From Acorus gramineus (lineage: Eukaryota; Streptophyta; Magnoliopsida; Acorales; Acoraceae), in the NCBI GenBank assembly GCA_030737835.1, contig JAUJYN010000012.1:4593585-4657584 (forward strand): a stretch of 64,000 nt of DNA, in the 5' to 3' direction. Numbering within the stretch: the stretch's first letter is position 1; each line of letters opens with the position of its first letter. The notes under the pieces are model-generated. The model had not been told where the DNA came from, ran no database searches, and saw only the letters and a list, made by a program, of their open reading frames with translations. Position numbers and translations under genes: made by a program. This document shows, piece by piece, positions 12,501 through 24,279 of this stretch.

Positions 12501-12722
12501 TATAGAAAACGCATTATGTAGAAAATTAAATTTTAAAATAATAAATTGAAAAGTTTAGATTTTAATTATGATAAATTTGAGTACCTTTCATTTTAATATG
12601 CAATGTTTAACTCAAATATATCTTGGTTTTTTTTCTAAAATTTTTGGGCAGAATTGACATGTTATTTGGTGATGGTGGATGCAGGTTATGGATCCTGCAA
12701 GTTCCCGAGCTCGACAAGCTGA
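9596..12722 (+). CDS. GH17 glucan endo-1,3-beta-D-glucosidase with X8/CBM43 domain, four exons
   Basis: The product should hydrolyse beta-1,3-glucan (callose) in the cell wall. Exons are 9596-9641, 9735-10350, 10860-11554 and 12685-12722, all with GT-AG introns, coding for 464 aa. Residues 1 to about 20 form a Leu-rich signal peptide. The GH17 domain starts with IGVNYGQLGDNLPSP (23-37). The expected acid/base Glu is E117 in LLVGNEILSDY and the nucleophile is E266 in VAETGWP. The X8 domain starts at W375 (WCVA) and has six cysteines: WCVA, AYACGQG, GTCDA, RECYK, GTCYF and GSCKF. The protein stops seven residues after the last cysteine (FPSSTS), so there is no hydrophobic GPI-anchor tail, unlike several plasmodesmal relatives. 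This suggests a soluble secreted wall enzyme. Exon 4 codes for only 13 residues and was placed because it supplies the sixth cysteine in frame. Exons 2 and 3 are strikingly GC-rich. Which physiological role it has (defence, pollen, plasmodesmata) cannot be told from sequence. Confidence 0.95.
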
Positions 12723-13967
12723 GGATTTACTTTTTGAGCCCTTTGAGGATCATTTTTGCTAAAGGAGGAATCTTTTCTTTTGCTCTTTCTGGGAAGCAAA
12801 GGACCCTTTTTTTTATATTATTATTATTATTACTACTTTTCTTTTTGGCTTTTCACTTGACCAGGCTTTTAATTTCCACAAGCATTGCTCAACGGTGTTG
12901 TTCCCCAACGGCTATATTTTGTTCAGTGTTTATTTAATGACAGATTTCATATTATTGATGTTTTTGGTCTTCACATATTCTATTATCAAAGGATTAGATC
13001 TTACTATATAGATTCTAAATAAATGTTACATCTATACCAAAAGTGATAGGAAGACATACATATCCTCTTGTGGTACAGTGGTAACCCCAAATCAAACTTG
13101 TCACTAAAAATGAAATTTGTATCATTAGATTAGGAACGAAGATTAACGCCCACTAGATGTTCTTGGGTTAGGAATCCTTTTTTTAAAAAAAAAAAAAAAA
13201 TTATATCGGTTCAAGTGTCTCTGTAAAAAATCACAACCGTTTATGTGAATCACGTGGTAACGGTACACTTGAAGATTGGGAATTGACAATCAGCATACCT
13301 TTGATTTCAAGGTGGGATAGCCTGTATTAATTTTGATAGTCATCCAAGTGAAAGAGACTGACTGACTGAATCTGTTATTATTATTATTATTATTTGGGTG
13401 ATAAAGGCCCAGGCTCATATATTAATAACTTTCACTATTAGTGTACCTCATTGATAGATGAAAATAACAATAAGTTTTTTAATTTTAAAAAACTTCAACA
13501 AAAATAAAATTAAGTAGATATAGAAAAATTTGACAAAAGTGATGGATGGAAGAATGTAAAAGCATTTTTTGAAAAACATATTTCGCTCCACCATGATGCA
13601 ATGGTTTACTTGCAGTCCATTTTAAAGATATGACGATCCCTGACCCTTGTCAAGATGCACAAAGTTTTAACGAATATTTTATAAGTCTTTTAACATAGGA
13701 GACCACTCTTTCTTTCTTTGATATTTTTTTTTTTTTCAATGTTTGTCATGGACTGGTTCATTGTGAACACAGAAGACACTGTTTTGGTTTTTTCAAAATT
13801 GGTAGAAATTTATTAGCATCCCGTACAGAACTCGCTCACTATCTATGTGATAGAGTCATAGAGAAGAGATGCTAAAGCACCGGCCCGTCAAAAGTAAAAC
13901 GGTAGCTTCAGAAAAAAAAACAAAAACAGTAAAACGGTTTATAGCAGTTAATAACCAAAATTCAGTT
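12723..13967. other. GH17 3' UTR and gene-free AT-rich spacer
   Basis: The sequence after the stop codon is T-rich and probably holds the glucanase 3' UTR (to about 12950). Beyond it I see AT-rich DNA with poly-A/T runs and a TTA microsatellite near 13377-13395, but no coding frame with recognisable content. Confidence 0.5.
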
Positions 13968-13970
13968 TTA

Positions 13971-14201
13971 CGATGTTTTTGGATATGAGGTTGAAATACT
14001 AAAATTTTTAAAATTTTATGTTTCAAACTTAGCTTTTAAAAAGTTATGTTTTATTATATTTTCAACCACAAGATTTTTTTGACTTAAAAATGAAAATTGT
14101 GGTTTGAAAAGCTAAACACTGAAAACATGTTTGGATCTAAGTTTGAGAATTTTTAGTTTTTCAAACGCATAATTTACTTAAACTCATATCCAAACGGACC
14201 C
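13971..14201. mobile_element. PIF/Harbinger (Tourist-type) MITE, copy 1, TSD TTA
   Basis: A 231-bp unit bounded by TTA at 13968-13970 and 14202-14204. Its ends are TTTTTGGATATGAGG and CTCATATCCAAACGGACCC, which are inverted repeats. The body matches the MITE at 34963-35192 almost end to end, sharing TTTTAAAATTTTATGTTTCA and ATTGTGGTTTGAAAA. A 3-bp TTA duplication is the PIF/Harbinger preference. The left terminus has decayed from the GGGTGCGTTTGG form seen in copy 2. Confidence 0.8.
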
Positions 14202-14331
14202 TTAGACAAATGTCAAAAGCCACTTTGAAAAATTGAATCCATTTTCAAACTGTGTAAAAACTGGACACGTCTATCCCCACTAAGAAATTCCCTTAACCCA
14301 CCATTGTCAGAATAAATAAATAATAAAAAAA

Positions 14332-15112
14332 AACGGTGTTCGACTATTCCCACCGATCTAGGTCAACCGAATTTTGTCTTCATTTTAGGTTTTGGGTGAC
14401 AGAATTTGGTTGTTATTTTAGGTTTTGGATTACCGAACTTAGTTAAACAGAGTTTGTGATAAAGTTTATAAATTTTATTTTGGAAACTTAATCCCACGAC
14501 GTCTATTCCAAGTTTGAGTTGTAATGTAGAGAGAATCAATTATTATTCTTAAATGTAGAACATAAAAACAATTTTTTTTACAAAAAGTGAGGGATAAATT
14601 TTTTAAATCCAGATATAAAATGTGTTTGTATCAATTGGTAGTTTTTTTTTTCAAACAAAGAATCTGCTTAACCGCAAATTCAAACGAAGCTTAAAAATTA
14701 TATATATTTGGCTAATAAGATATTTTTCTATAAAAAATTGAAAGCACATCTACTTACATTTTTTTTAGTCATTTAGCTAGTGTTTGGATAAAAGAATAAA
14801 TGTAGAATATGATGGATAAACCAAAAAATTTATTTGTTTACAAATAATAGGTAGATATAACTATATCAAAAACAGTTTTGAACCCTATTCGATTAAGTTG
14901 GTCGATCAAAACCCATAATTGTGACAACGTTTGGTTGACCTGAGAAGTTCAAATCCCATTTTCCAAGTTGAATGGGGTCATGAAAGATCAAATAGTTCTA
15001 GATCCTGTTCAACCAAGTTTGGTCGCTCAAAATAAAAAAAATGGGGACCCAGGTCGTTCAAAACTGACGATCAAGTTCGATCGACCTAGCCAGATCGATG
15101 GGAACAACCACA
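14332..15112. mobile_element. Putative TIR element, about 780 bp
   Basis: The left end reads ATTCCCACCGATCTAGGTCAACCGAA (14347-14372) and the right end, inverted, reads TTCCCATCGATCTGGCTAGGTCGATCGAA (about 15079-15107), giving about 28-bp imperfect inverted repeats. Several internal segments repeat the theme GGTCGATCAAAAC / GGTCGCTCAAAAT. There is no ORF of note and no clear duplication. It may be a non-autonomous DNA transposon. Confidence 0.5.
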
Positions 15113-15338
15113 TACCATTTTTTATTTTTTCGATAGTGGATTAAGGAAATCCCTTGGTAGGGATTTACGGCAACTAAAGCAAACTCCAACGACTATGATA
15201 TTAAAACCACCATGATATCAACTGTTGTACCAAAACAGTGAACCCATGAAATAATATCCATTCAATTGACACTTGTGCAACAATTAATTTAACTCACTCA
15301 TAAAATAAAATAATTTCTAACATTTACAACGTCAAAAG

Positions 15339-15416
15339 TATCAAAAACAGAGGCTCATGTATACATTGATGTATAGGTATCAAAAACAGAGGCTCATGTA
15401 TACATTGATGTATAGA
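15339..15416. repeat. Tandem duplication of a 39-bp unit (two copies)
   Basis: The unit beginning TATCAAAAACAGAGGCTCAT is present twice back to back with essentially no divergence. It lies at the 3' side of the LINE RNase H remnant read on the minus strand. Near identity suggests a recent slippage or repair event. Confidence 0.85.
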
Positions 15417-16080
15417 GCTAGCATATATATGGGGTTATCCATGTGTACATGTAATCTATCTTCTATCATACCATCAGAAGTTATTTCCACCTGATTCCAC
15501 GCACCCTGTCGAGCAATTTGTTCTGGTGCTTGAACATCCTCATGACTAACTTTGTGGAAGGAGAAAGAATCCAGTTCAGAGAGCACAACTCTAATCTGAA
15601 ATAAGCAATCCTAGAGTTATAGAGGCCCATGTATTCTCTTCTTGTAAGGGCTTCAAAATTGACTCTGCATCACTGCATATGTGAATTTTGATGATGCCCA
15701 AACTTCTACCACGAGTAATGCCCAAGCAAGAATGCCTTCAGCCTCCATTCGGATCGGAGTAGACCATACTCTACTTGTACAACCAGCCCCTAATATCTCC
15801 CAAGGAGCCTCTCTAACAATCACATAAGCAGCCCCTGCCACATGAGAGGTTGGGTAAACACTTCCACCAGATATAACAAAAAAATTATCTTCAGGTGTGT
15901 ACTCTAACCTTTTGTGAAACTGAAACATCTTTGCTGGAGGTGGAGGTTTCCATAGATGCTGTAAACTATCCTCTCCACTTTTCGCCAAATATTGAACACA
16001 CCCTTTTACAATTGATATAGCTGTGTGTACAGTTATCTGAGGAGGAACTAGAGTTCCTACTGAATCTATTAATGTTGATA
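15400..16080 (-). mobile_element. LINE RNase H-domain remnant
   Basis: The minus-strand frame at 15653-15988 gives LQHLWKPPPPAKMFQFHK, then AGAAYVIVREAPWEILGAG, then RMEAEGILAWALLVVEVW. This is the pattern of the plant LINE RNase H domain: W-x-PPP opener, RD/RE-x-G strand, AE-A helix. A second frame (15380-15586) adds SFHKVSHEDVQAPEQIARQG, resembling the domain's C-terminal V-x-R-x-x-N-x-x-AD-x-LAR end. The frames are shifted and key acidic residues are changed, so it cannot code for an active enzyme. Confidence 0.65.
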
Positions 16081-16089
16081 GTCCAATAC

Positions 16090-17370
16090 AAATGTTGTCA
16101 AAAACTATATGTTATTTTTTTTTTAGAAGCTGTAGTCATATTCTATTATCGAAAGATAAGCTAGAACATGTTTGAATGGAGGATGAGAGAGAATAGAGTA
16201 AAAGAGAAAAAAAATACAAAAGCAAAAAAAAAAAAAAACAACCGACGTGACAAGAGCGGTTGGTCAAAAAAGACTTCTACCCGACCCTTGAAGCCATGCC
16301 CCTACTCGGTAATGTGGAAAACTTGATCAGTAATTTAAATGTTCACAACTCCGCCAATCCACTTTCCCCAATGCTTTATACTAAACAGCGTCATCTCCCA
16401 CAAATTCTTGAAATAGAATGTCGTCCCGTGAAAATCACCGCATTCCTTGACCTCCAAAGTGCCCAAATGCCCGCGGGGATAATTGAGAGCCACACCAAAC
16501 CCATTTTGCTTCTGTCATCTCTCGCCTTTTCTATTGCTTTTTATGGATCGTTAATAATTTTCAATGACTCACATCCTAGCACATCTGTTTAATTTTTAAA
16601 ATCCATTTTTCATAGTTCAAATGATGCATTAAGTCTACCCCAATCCTCCATCTAACCATCATATCCTTGCATCTATCTCTAATGCATATTTATGTTTATC
16701 ATTTATATCATCATGCATGTATAACAGGCTAACTAATCGAGTGGGGATAGTCAATGGGTCAAATTGAGCTAGAAGTTAAGATGCTGGAGAATCTTACATA
16801 GAGCTCATTTTCTTGTCATAATTCTAGTTCACACATATTTTGATTTTTTTAAAAAAATAGTGTACTTCATTCAATGAGGTACATGTTTTTATAAAAAAGT
16901 GAAACATATATTTTAATGAATTACATGAATACATTTATATAAAATATAAAACATTTATATCAAAACATATACTTCATTAATGTAAACATATGACGTTAAT
17001 GAAGTATATGAGACATGAATTGTGATAGAAAAGAGACTGTGTAACAACACTAATGTGTGAGATAGGTTGAAACTCATCCCTTGGGATATTATCGTCTTGG
17101 GTTTCTATACTCATCCTGTGGTAGATTATATAATCATGTGTTTGTATAATCCTGTGGGTTTCTATACTCCTACCTCATATGTGTTTGTTTACTATATAAA
17201 TTTATATAATCATGTGTTTAAAATAATTAAGTTTTTGTATATTTTGCATGTCATATTTAGAATATATTAAGGCCATGGCATATATTTTTTTTATGATATA
17301 GGGAAAATTTTCATGACGTCACTGGATGCTTGAACCAAAATTTTCGGTTATAAGCCATATATAGCTTATT
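16090..17370. other. Gene-free AT-rich spacer
   Basis: I see no gene. An open frame at 16260-16592 has no recognisable domain. Around 16860-17060 there are repeated GTATATG/ACTTCATT motifs and a boundary-like AAAGAGACTGTGTAACAACAC, part of a dispersed repeat theme also seen at 12066, 19420, 31028, 38995 and 61785. Confidence 0.45.
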
Positions 17371-17377
17371 AAGATTT

Positions 17378-17597
17378 AGGCAGTGTTTGGCACAGTATTG
17401 CGGGGCGATAGCATTCGCGGACACCGGCGCAGAAGTGACCTCCAAACCAAACAAAAAAGGGGGCATGGCGCATTACGTCGAAATTGGCGGTGCATGCAAT
17501 TTTTTGCCGACATCTTCGATGCGCTGAAACAACACTTCTGCATTGCTCTGTTGCTTCCCCGTCGCGATGGTGTCGACGCTAACCAAATGGACACTTA
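17378..17597. mobile_element. Putative GC-rich MITE (TTA-flanked)
   Basis: A GC-rich 220-bp island in AT-rich DNA, bounded by TTA on each side. Ends are GGCAGTGTTTGG (left) and, inverted, GTGTCCATTTGG (right), resembling Tourist-type GTGTTTGG termini. The overlapping open frames on both strands reflect the GC-rich composition, not a gene. The end match is imperfect. Confidence 0.5.
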
Positions 17598-17599
17598 AC

Positions 17600-18890
17600 T
17601 AATTTAAGAATCAATATCATTTATTTAAGGAGGTCCATGGTCCAAATTAATTAAATCATTATACCTTTAGTAACCAACGTACACTTTTCTATTACATTTA
17701 TCTTCAAATTTAGATTAATTTACCAATCAAATAAAATAAAATGTCTGAATACTTCAATTTAATTATTAGGTATAACTATCCAAAATAGTATGCATTTAAG
17801 TTAAACATGGATTTGTCAAAACTTCCATTAATTAACACCCACTATTTACACATTTAATGACTAATATAAGGCCTACCTAGAATGCGTAAGCCCAATAACC
17901 AATGAACATATAATTTCCCAATAAATAATAAGATTCAATGCAGTTAAGCGTGGCTAATTAATTTTAAACTATGTCCCTTCATGGAATCAAGCTCAATTTA
18001 ACCAAATATACACATTTAGTTAGTGTAGATGACTCATGAGGTATATGTATGTGGCTATAAAAGAGATTGGGAAATGGGCTCGGAGCAATTAGTGTAGCAA
18101 GGCTCTAAATAAAATAAAGGAAAATTTACATTAAGTCCCTTTTCCAGTCCCAAATGGAGTTTACCCATGTTTTCATTTTTTTTTAAATCACATATCTCAT
18201 ATAATGGGTATCTACTTTTATAAAATGTGAAGTATATACTTTAATTAATTGAATATTATGATTTATGAAAAATATTAAACTTTTAATTGAAGTATATACC
18301 TTAATATAATGACTAAAAGGGGCTAGCGAGGTATATGAGACTGTATTTAAAAATGTAAAAAACATTGGCCCATTACTATCCCAAGACACACATGACTATC
18401 ACATAGGCCCATCATTAAAAAAAAAAAAAAAAAAAGGAACAATCAACCCAACTAAATAATCCAAATCTCCTTTAATTTTCAATAAAAATAAAAAAAATGT
18501 TAGACTCGATCTATTTTCAACTCTACATATAGTGCGCACCAATTTTAATTTTTTTTAAAATAATATATTACATGAGGTTTTTTCATAGTGCATGGAGTAA
18601 AGAAATTATATATTATTGTTTCTTAATATATACATCAATGTGTAGGTGTATAATTCTTTTTTTAAAATAGTGTGAATTATAAATGAGGTTACATATCATT
18701 TTTTTAATTTCATAATATGATACACACTAAGCCCATGAGCCGGTCCAAATAGGCAGCCTTGCATGGTTTGGTCCAAGCCCCGTCCTCCATAATATTATTA
18801 TTATTATTATTTTATTTTATTGGAAAGCACGTAGTTTAGTAATATTATTATTATTTTTTAAGGAGAGCACGATAGTTTAGAGGGACAGTC
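17600..18890. other. Gene-free AT-rich spacer
   Basis: No coding sequence, RNA gene or resolved element was recognised. It contains poly-A runs (18416-18436) and a TTA microsatellite (about 18793-18812). Confidence 0.5.
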
Positions 18891-20060
18891 CCGCAGACAG
18901 TCAATAAATCTCAAGTCATCAATCGATGCATGTCTTCAACACCATGTGGATAATTCATTGGAATTTTTTCATGGTTTGCAATCTTATAGATCCATGTGAT
19001 AGATCATGAAGTAATATACATTTTTTTCATTTAAAAAAATATACATTTTTTACTTCCCAACACTTTAAGTCTCACATCAGTTAAAACCACTTCATTGTGT
19101 CACCTTATACCTAGAGTCAAACCATTCCATTGTTGAGACTTGTTGAATCAAACCCCTACGCGCGCGCACACGAGGCCCAACCCATCAACCCGTGGGTTTG
19201 GATTTTTTAAAAAAGTATATACTCTTCTAATGAAAAGTGAAGTATATATATACCGAACTAAATAATACATTTTGTTTTGAAAAATCAAATTTTTAATACA
19301 ATGCACTAATGAAATATATACTACAATAAGATTGTATATACTCTACTAGTACTGGAGTGTTTAGACTGCTGCGAGATCCCCACTGGGATGTAGATGGAGC
19401 TATATAAAAAGGCTGAGTGTATCAACGCGCCTCTTTTTTTCATTTTCTTGTTCTCTGTGTTTTTTTCAATTTCATAAAATGACATGCACTAATAATTTTA
19501 AGTCACGTGAGCAGTTCATAAATCTTAAGTCATCTATCGAGCTATATGTCTCCCAATACGATGTATACAATTCGTTAACAATTTTTCATGGTTTACAATT
19601 TTGTAGGTCCATGTGATAGATAATGAAGTTATATACATTTTTCATAAAATCATGTCATATTTATTTTATCAAAAAAAAAAATCATGTCATATTAGAGATC
19701 GTGCACTATTATTAAAATATCAAATATTTATGTACTTTTAGCAAGACTGTCCCACAAACTATCCCTAACATTATATTACACTTTTGAAAATGATAAATCT
19801 AAGCCTGTGTGCAGTCCTATTTGTAGTCCTCACCCTTTTTTATTTTTTTTTAAAGTGTGCTCTCCTAATCAAAAGGTATATACCTAAATAAACAATACAC
19901 TAATGAAATATATATTGCACTAAGACAATATATACTCTACTAGTGGAGTGTTTAGGCTGCTAGGAGATCACCACTAGGCTATAGATTGAGCTGTAAAAAA
20001 GACTGACCTTTTTTCATTCTCTTGCTCTTTATGTTTTTTGGACATTGTTACATGCAGTCT
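18890..20060. repeat. Direct duplication of a 600-bp segment, two diverged copies
   Basis: Copy 1 (about 18890-19480) and copy 2 (about 19500-20060) share ordered blocks: the AATCTCAAGTCATCAATCGA block (18906 and 19526), TCCATGTGATAGAT (18990 and 19609), and ACTAGT...GGAGTGTTTAG with GAGATC-CCACT-GG-T-TAGAT-GAGCTAT (19345 and 19937). Divergence is considerable, so the duplication is old. No coding capacity was seen. Confidence 0.75.
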
Positions 20061-21820
20061 GCAATAAAGCCCCTCTCCATGCAATCGAATAATGTATATA
20101 ACTCATTGACAATTATATTTTTCACATTTTCTAAAATAGGGTCACGCAATTCGTTAAAAAAGAAAATACCTCATTAATAAGATTATTATTTTAAAAAATT
20201 CAAAATGTACATGTGGGGTTATAACCGGGGCTGAACATAGAGATGTAATATAATTCATGTTAATACAACACAACACGATACATTATTGGCACGGCATCAC
20301 ACATCACGTTAAGGGAATATAGACCCTGCTGGGCAAACCCACGACACATTATCTAGCACGGCAGGACAGGACACAATAGACACCTCATGCCAACTAATAT
20401 AATATTAATGTATAGATTGAAATATTATCTCATTGTGTTTATATATATCAAGTATCATATAATGTGTGCTCAAGAATGTATATACAAACACAAACTATGT
20501 ATAAACACTCACCATACACTACACAAACACACACACCAAAATAGTACCTTTGGTAATGACGATGTGGCTATTTATATTTCTCGTTTTAATATTATAATTT
20601 CGCATCTAGCGTTTTCGTTAATATAACTCTTTCAGTTGAATAACTAAGCGCGTGTCTATTATTTCGTTAAAAAAAAAATCTCACACTTGAAATCCTTACC
20701 AAAAAAGGAAGCAGCATGATCGGTGTACCAAACCAACGCGATCTACCAATGATCACGATCTGAATGTTGACACATGAAGTTGCTTGATTTGCTGAAAATG
20801 TAGGCGCTACATGTATAATTAACTCATTCCATTGACACCCCTAATGCATGCTAGAGTCGAAGGTATGAACAGATAAAATGTTCATAACAGTTAAGAGTAT
20901 TGGTTGATGTCTTAATCAAGAGAGAAGAAGAGATACCAATTACCAATGACAACCTAAATTACATTTTGACAAGTGAAAATTAAGTCAATGGAATGAATGT
21001 GAATTAAATATATGCTTTTATTTTATATTCATACCCATTCTGAATCTCTAAAAAAAAAAATATTTTTTTGAAGAAAAAATAGATCTTCCTACCGTCACTC
21101 ATATTAAAAATGAGTTATTAATCCACAAGGGATGAGAAGAAGAGAGAAAGAAAGAGAAATACAAAAATAAGAGGCACCGAAACAAGGGTGGGAGAAAATG
21201 TGGCGGGGCATTAGACGGGTTCTCTAAGTCGCCCCGATAAGTCAGTGAACCCCCCCCCCCCCCCAACTTATTCGGTGATAACTATGTCGATTTGAGAGAA
21301 GGCAATCCCACTTGCCCCAACAATGTCGCGCCTCTACTCGTACACAGAAGGCACCACCAATATTTCTTATAAATTTTTCATGTAACCTTGGAATTTTTTA
21401 AGATCGTCTTGTTTCTAGTCCTCCATATGGTTCATGCAACCACCGGTATAACCGAACATAACACGAAGTTCAGTATCCGATATTAAATGGGCATTCAAAA
21501 TATATATATATATATATATATATCGAACCGGAAATCTAAATTAAGATCTAAATAATTATCTCAAATATCTTAAACATGTAAATGGATGCACGTTTAATTC
21601 AAATATTCTTATTTTAACATTTTTTTTTTTTGGTGAGGCCTATTTTATTAGCATTATAAAGACATGGTGGGTGAAACATGATAATGTAACGTGCGTTTGG
21701 GTCATGCATATGAAACGCACTTTGAAAAAAATGCATATGCAAATTCACATGGGTCGGTGGGCTTAAAAAAAAAACAAAAAAAATTCAAATGGTGTGACAT
21801 TTGACAAGTGCGTGTTGAAC
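20060..21820. other. Gene-free spacer with repeat fragments
   Basis: No gene recognised. A patch at 20280-20390 rich in CACGGCA/ACACGAC and an end-like CATTGACACCCCTA (about 20830) resemble pieces of hAT-type elements, but no pair of termini could be defined. A 15-base C run occurs near 21249 and a TA microsatellite near 21500-21523. Confidence 0.4.
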
Positions 21821-22097
21821 CAACCCTAACCGTCCCAGAAAATAATAAAATCAGAAACCACAAATTCACGGCCCCATGTCATAGACTCCAAATATTCAAT
21901 ATAATTCCCTGAACTCCTGCATAAATTAACGGTACCAAGTGAACAAAAAAAAAAAAAAAAGTTATGATAGCTCAATCTATATATAACCTCAATAATCATG
22001 ATACCGCATGTGGGAGATTCTATGATAGTGTATGACATAAAAAAAAACTTATTTTTTAAAAACAAAAAAAAAATGTTATAATATTTCATATAACAAC

Positions 22098-22222
22098 ATA
22101 TAGTTGTTATAATCTCAACTTTAGGGCTGCACATCATTTTATATTATTTTATATAAAAAGAAATGTTATATATAGTTGTTATAATATAACTTTAGGGATG
22201 CACATCATTTTATATTATTAAA
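22098..22222. repeat. Short tandem duplication, period about 70 bp
   Basis: The string TATAGTTGTTATAAT, followed by an AACTTTAGGG-TGCACATCA block and TTTTATATTATT, occurs at about 22100-22150 and again at about 22167-22220, with small differences between copies. It is non-coding. Confidence 0.7.
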
Positions 22223-22845
22223 AGAAATCTCAACTTGATTATAATATAACTCTGTTATACCTAAAGTTGTTCGGTGCACGTTCTTGATACGGTCTTCACT
22301 TTCATAGCTGTGTTAAAGTCAAACAATTTAGATCCCAGGCTGTTCAGTTGAAAAAGGTGGGAAAAAAAAGGTTTTTCTTTCTTAATCTTAATCTGATATG
22401 GCATTAAATGACTGTTTGTTTATTAAAAGTGAACCTGAACAGTCCAACTTTTCTCCTCTTTTACGTGCACTTGCCATTTGTGATTTGTGTGTGTATATTA
22501 TGAGATTGAGGTACAACTGCTCTGTGATCAAACTTGGTGATGCTTGGACTGATCTCTTGTTTATTGCCCTAATTATTGACTAATATTGTTTTATAATATG
22601 CCTAATAAGTCTACACTCTGTGTCCTATTCTCCCTTCCGGATATATATATATATATATATTTATTTATTTGTCTCCTCCACATGTCCATGTGATAAAGAG
22701 AATTTTTCTTTTTGGTTCACGTAATAATTGTTGGTGTTTTCTCTCGTCCATCGTTTTTTTTCTGTGGTCCTGTCTTAAGGGTGGTTTAGATATAAATTTG
22801 AACAGATTTTAGGTTCGTAGAAAGTTATTTTTTTTTTTTTTAACA

Positions 22846-24275
22846 ATAATGATTCCTAGATCTCAATTTCACAAACCCTATCACATGCTCCATGATGTGA
22901 TAATATGACATTACTTATTATACCCTCTAATTGATAACAACCTCTAAACAAGTAAAACGGTTTTGATTTATTCCTAGGATTACGGAGATTTCATTAATTA
23001 CTGTATTTCTTCTTTCTTGCATCGTGTAAAATAATTCATTCCAAAACTTTTATTTATGCAACAATATTGATCGATTTTGATTTTCAGAATTGAATTTGTT
23101 TATGAAGAACACATAGGAGCAGATCTAAAATTATACTTTTGAGGATTTGGAAAGCACGGATTTTTTTTTTCCGATTTAGATCTCACCTCAATGTCTCTCG
23201 AATCAGGTTTGACATTATTGGATTCGTAATCGAGTTATGTTTTGCTAATTATTTTTAATTTTAAACACAAAATTTTTTATGTATTGAATGTCATTTTCCA
23301 CGGTTTGATTTGTCTTTGCTCCTATATCTTAAATGTAACAATCGATATTGTTACATTTTATATATGGATAGTTTGTATTTATTGTTGCATTGTTGACAAT
23401 GTAAATATTTATTTTTTATATTTGTGTTATTTTTGTTACATTCGTAAATGTAACAGTCAACCGCATGCGTGTATTGATTTATATTTGTCACATTCATAGA
23501 TGTAACACAAGTTATTGTTACATTTTTGTTACAGTTTATTTCTAAATTGTTTAAACATTGTATAGAATGTAAAATATTTAGGTAACACAAGTTACTGTGT
23601 TACATTCATAGATGTAAAATATTTGTCACATTCATAGATGTAACACAAGTTACTGTTATATTTTTGTTACATTTCATTTCTAAATTGTTTAAACATTGCA
23701 TGAAATATAAAATATTTATGTAAATGTAACTGGGTAAATGTAATTGTTTGTTATATTTATGTAAATGTAACAAATCGTTGTGAGAAATGTAAACATTTAA
23801 GAAATGTATTTGTAACTACCATTATAAAATGTAACTACTTCATATGGTAATTATATGTTTTTTTTACTTAAATTTGAATATAATAAATACCTGAATTTTT
23901 TAATATTCAGTTAATAACATTCTTAAAAAAAAAGAAAATTAATATGGACAATAAGAATGTAAGTTTGATAAAAAATTTAGGCTATTTGAAGGATTTTGAC
24001 AAAAACAATTAAGGTAACTTTTGGTGTAATCTAGGTTTAATTATAATTTAGATAAGGATTTTGAAATTTAAAATTTGAAATGGGTTAATGGATTTCAAGA
24101 TTCACGTTGAAGAGTTGTAACCAAATAGAGAAAATAGAGGGATTTGGGTTAATGGGACAGATTTTGAATGAAGGGTAGATTTGTATTTTACCATTTTATC
24201 ATTTTTGAAAAGTTAACAAACCAATCAATGAGATGATGACACATTATATTTTAGGACCTGGATATTATCACTGTT
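22846..24275. mobile_element. Non-autonomous DNA transposon, GTTACATTTAT-rich family, copy A
   Basis: This 1.4-kb unit is homologous, from AATGATTCCTAGA at the left to the GATGATGACAC...GG-CCTGG-TAT-AT-ACTG end on the right, with 37298-38976. Common blocks include CCTCTAAACAAG, TTTCATTAATTACTGTATTT, the GAAATGTAAACATTTAAG block and CCAAATAGAGAAAAT. The interior carries more than ten copies of TGTAAC/GTTACA, many as palindromic pairs. Both copies end near AATGAT at the left and, inverted, CATGATACCCAGGCCCC (better preserved in copy B). No transposase ORF is present. Confidence 0.75.
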
Positions 24276-24279
24276 TTTA

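Noticed and set aside
12247..12549. 100-codon Lys/Asn/Tyr-rich frame in glucanase intron 3
   Set aside because: AT-rich intron sequence; composition explains the open frame and no domain is seen.
16260..16592. 110-codon open frame on the plus strand
   Set aside because: No recognisable domain, no splice partner, no homologous family recalled, and it lies in TE-rich spacer.
22398..22583. 61-codon frame with mixed composition
   Set aside because: No recognised homology and no flanking exon; likely chance.
23242..23590. Regularly spaced TGTAAC motifs considered as a CRISPR-like or regulatory array
   Set aside because: Spacing is irregular, the motifs are palindromic AT-rich units inside a transposon copy, and the genome is a plant nuclear one.
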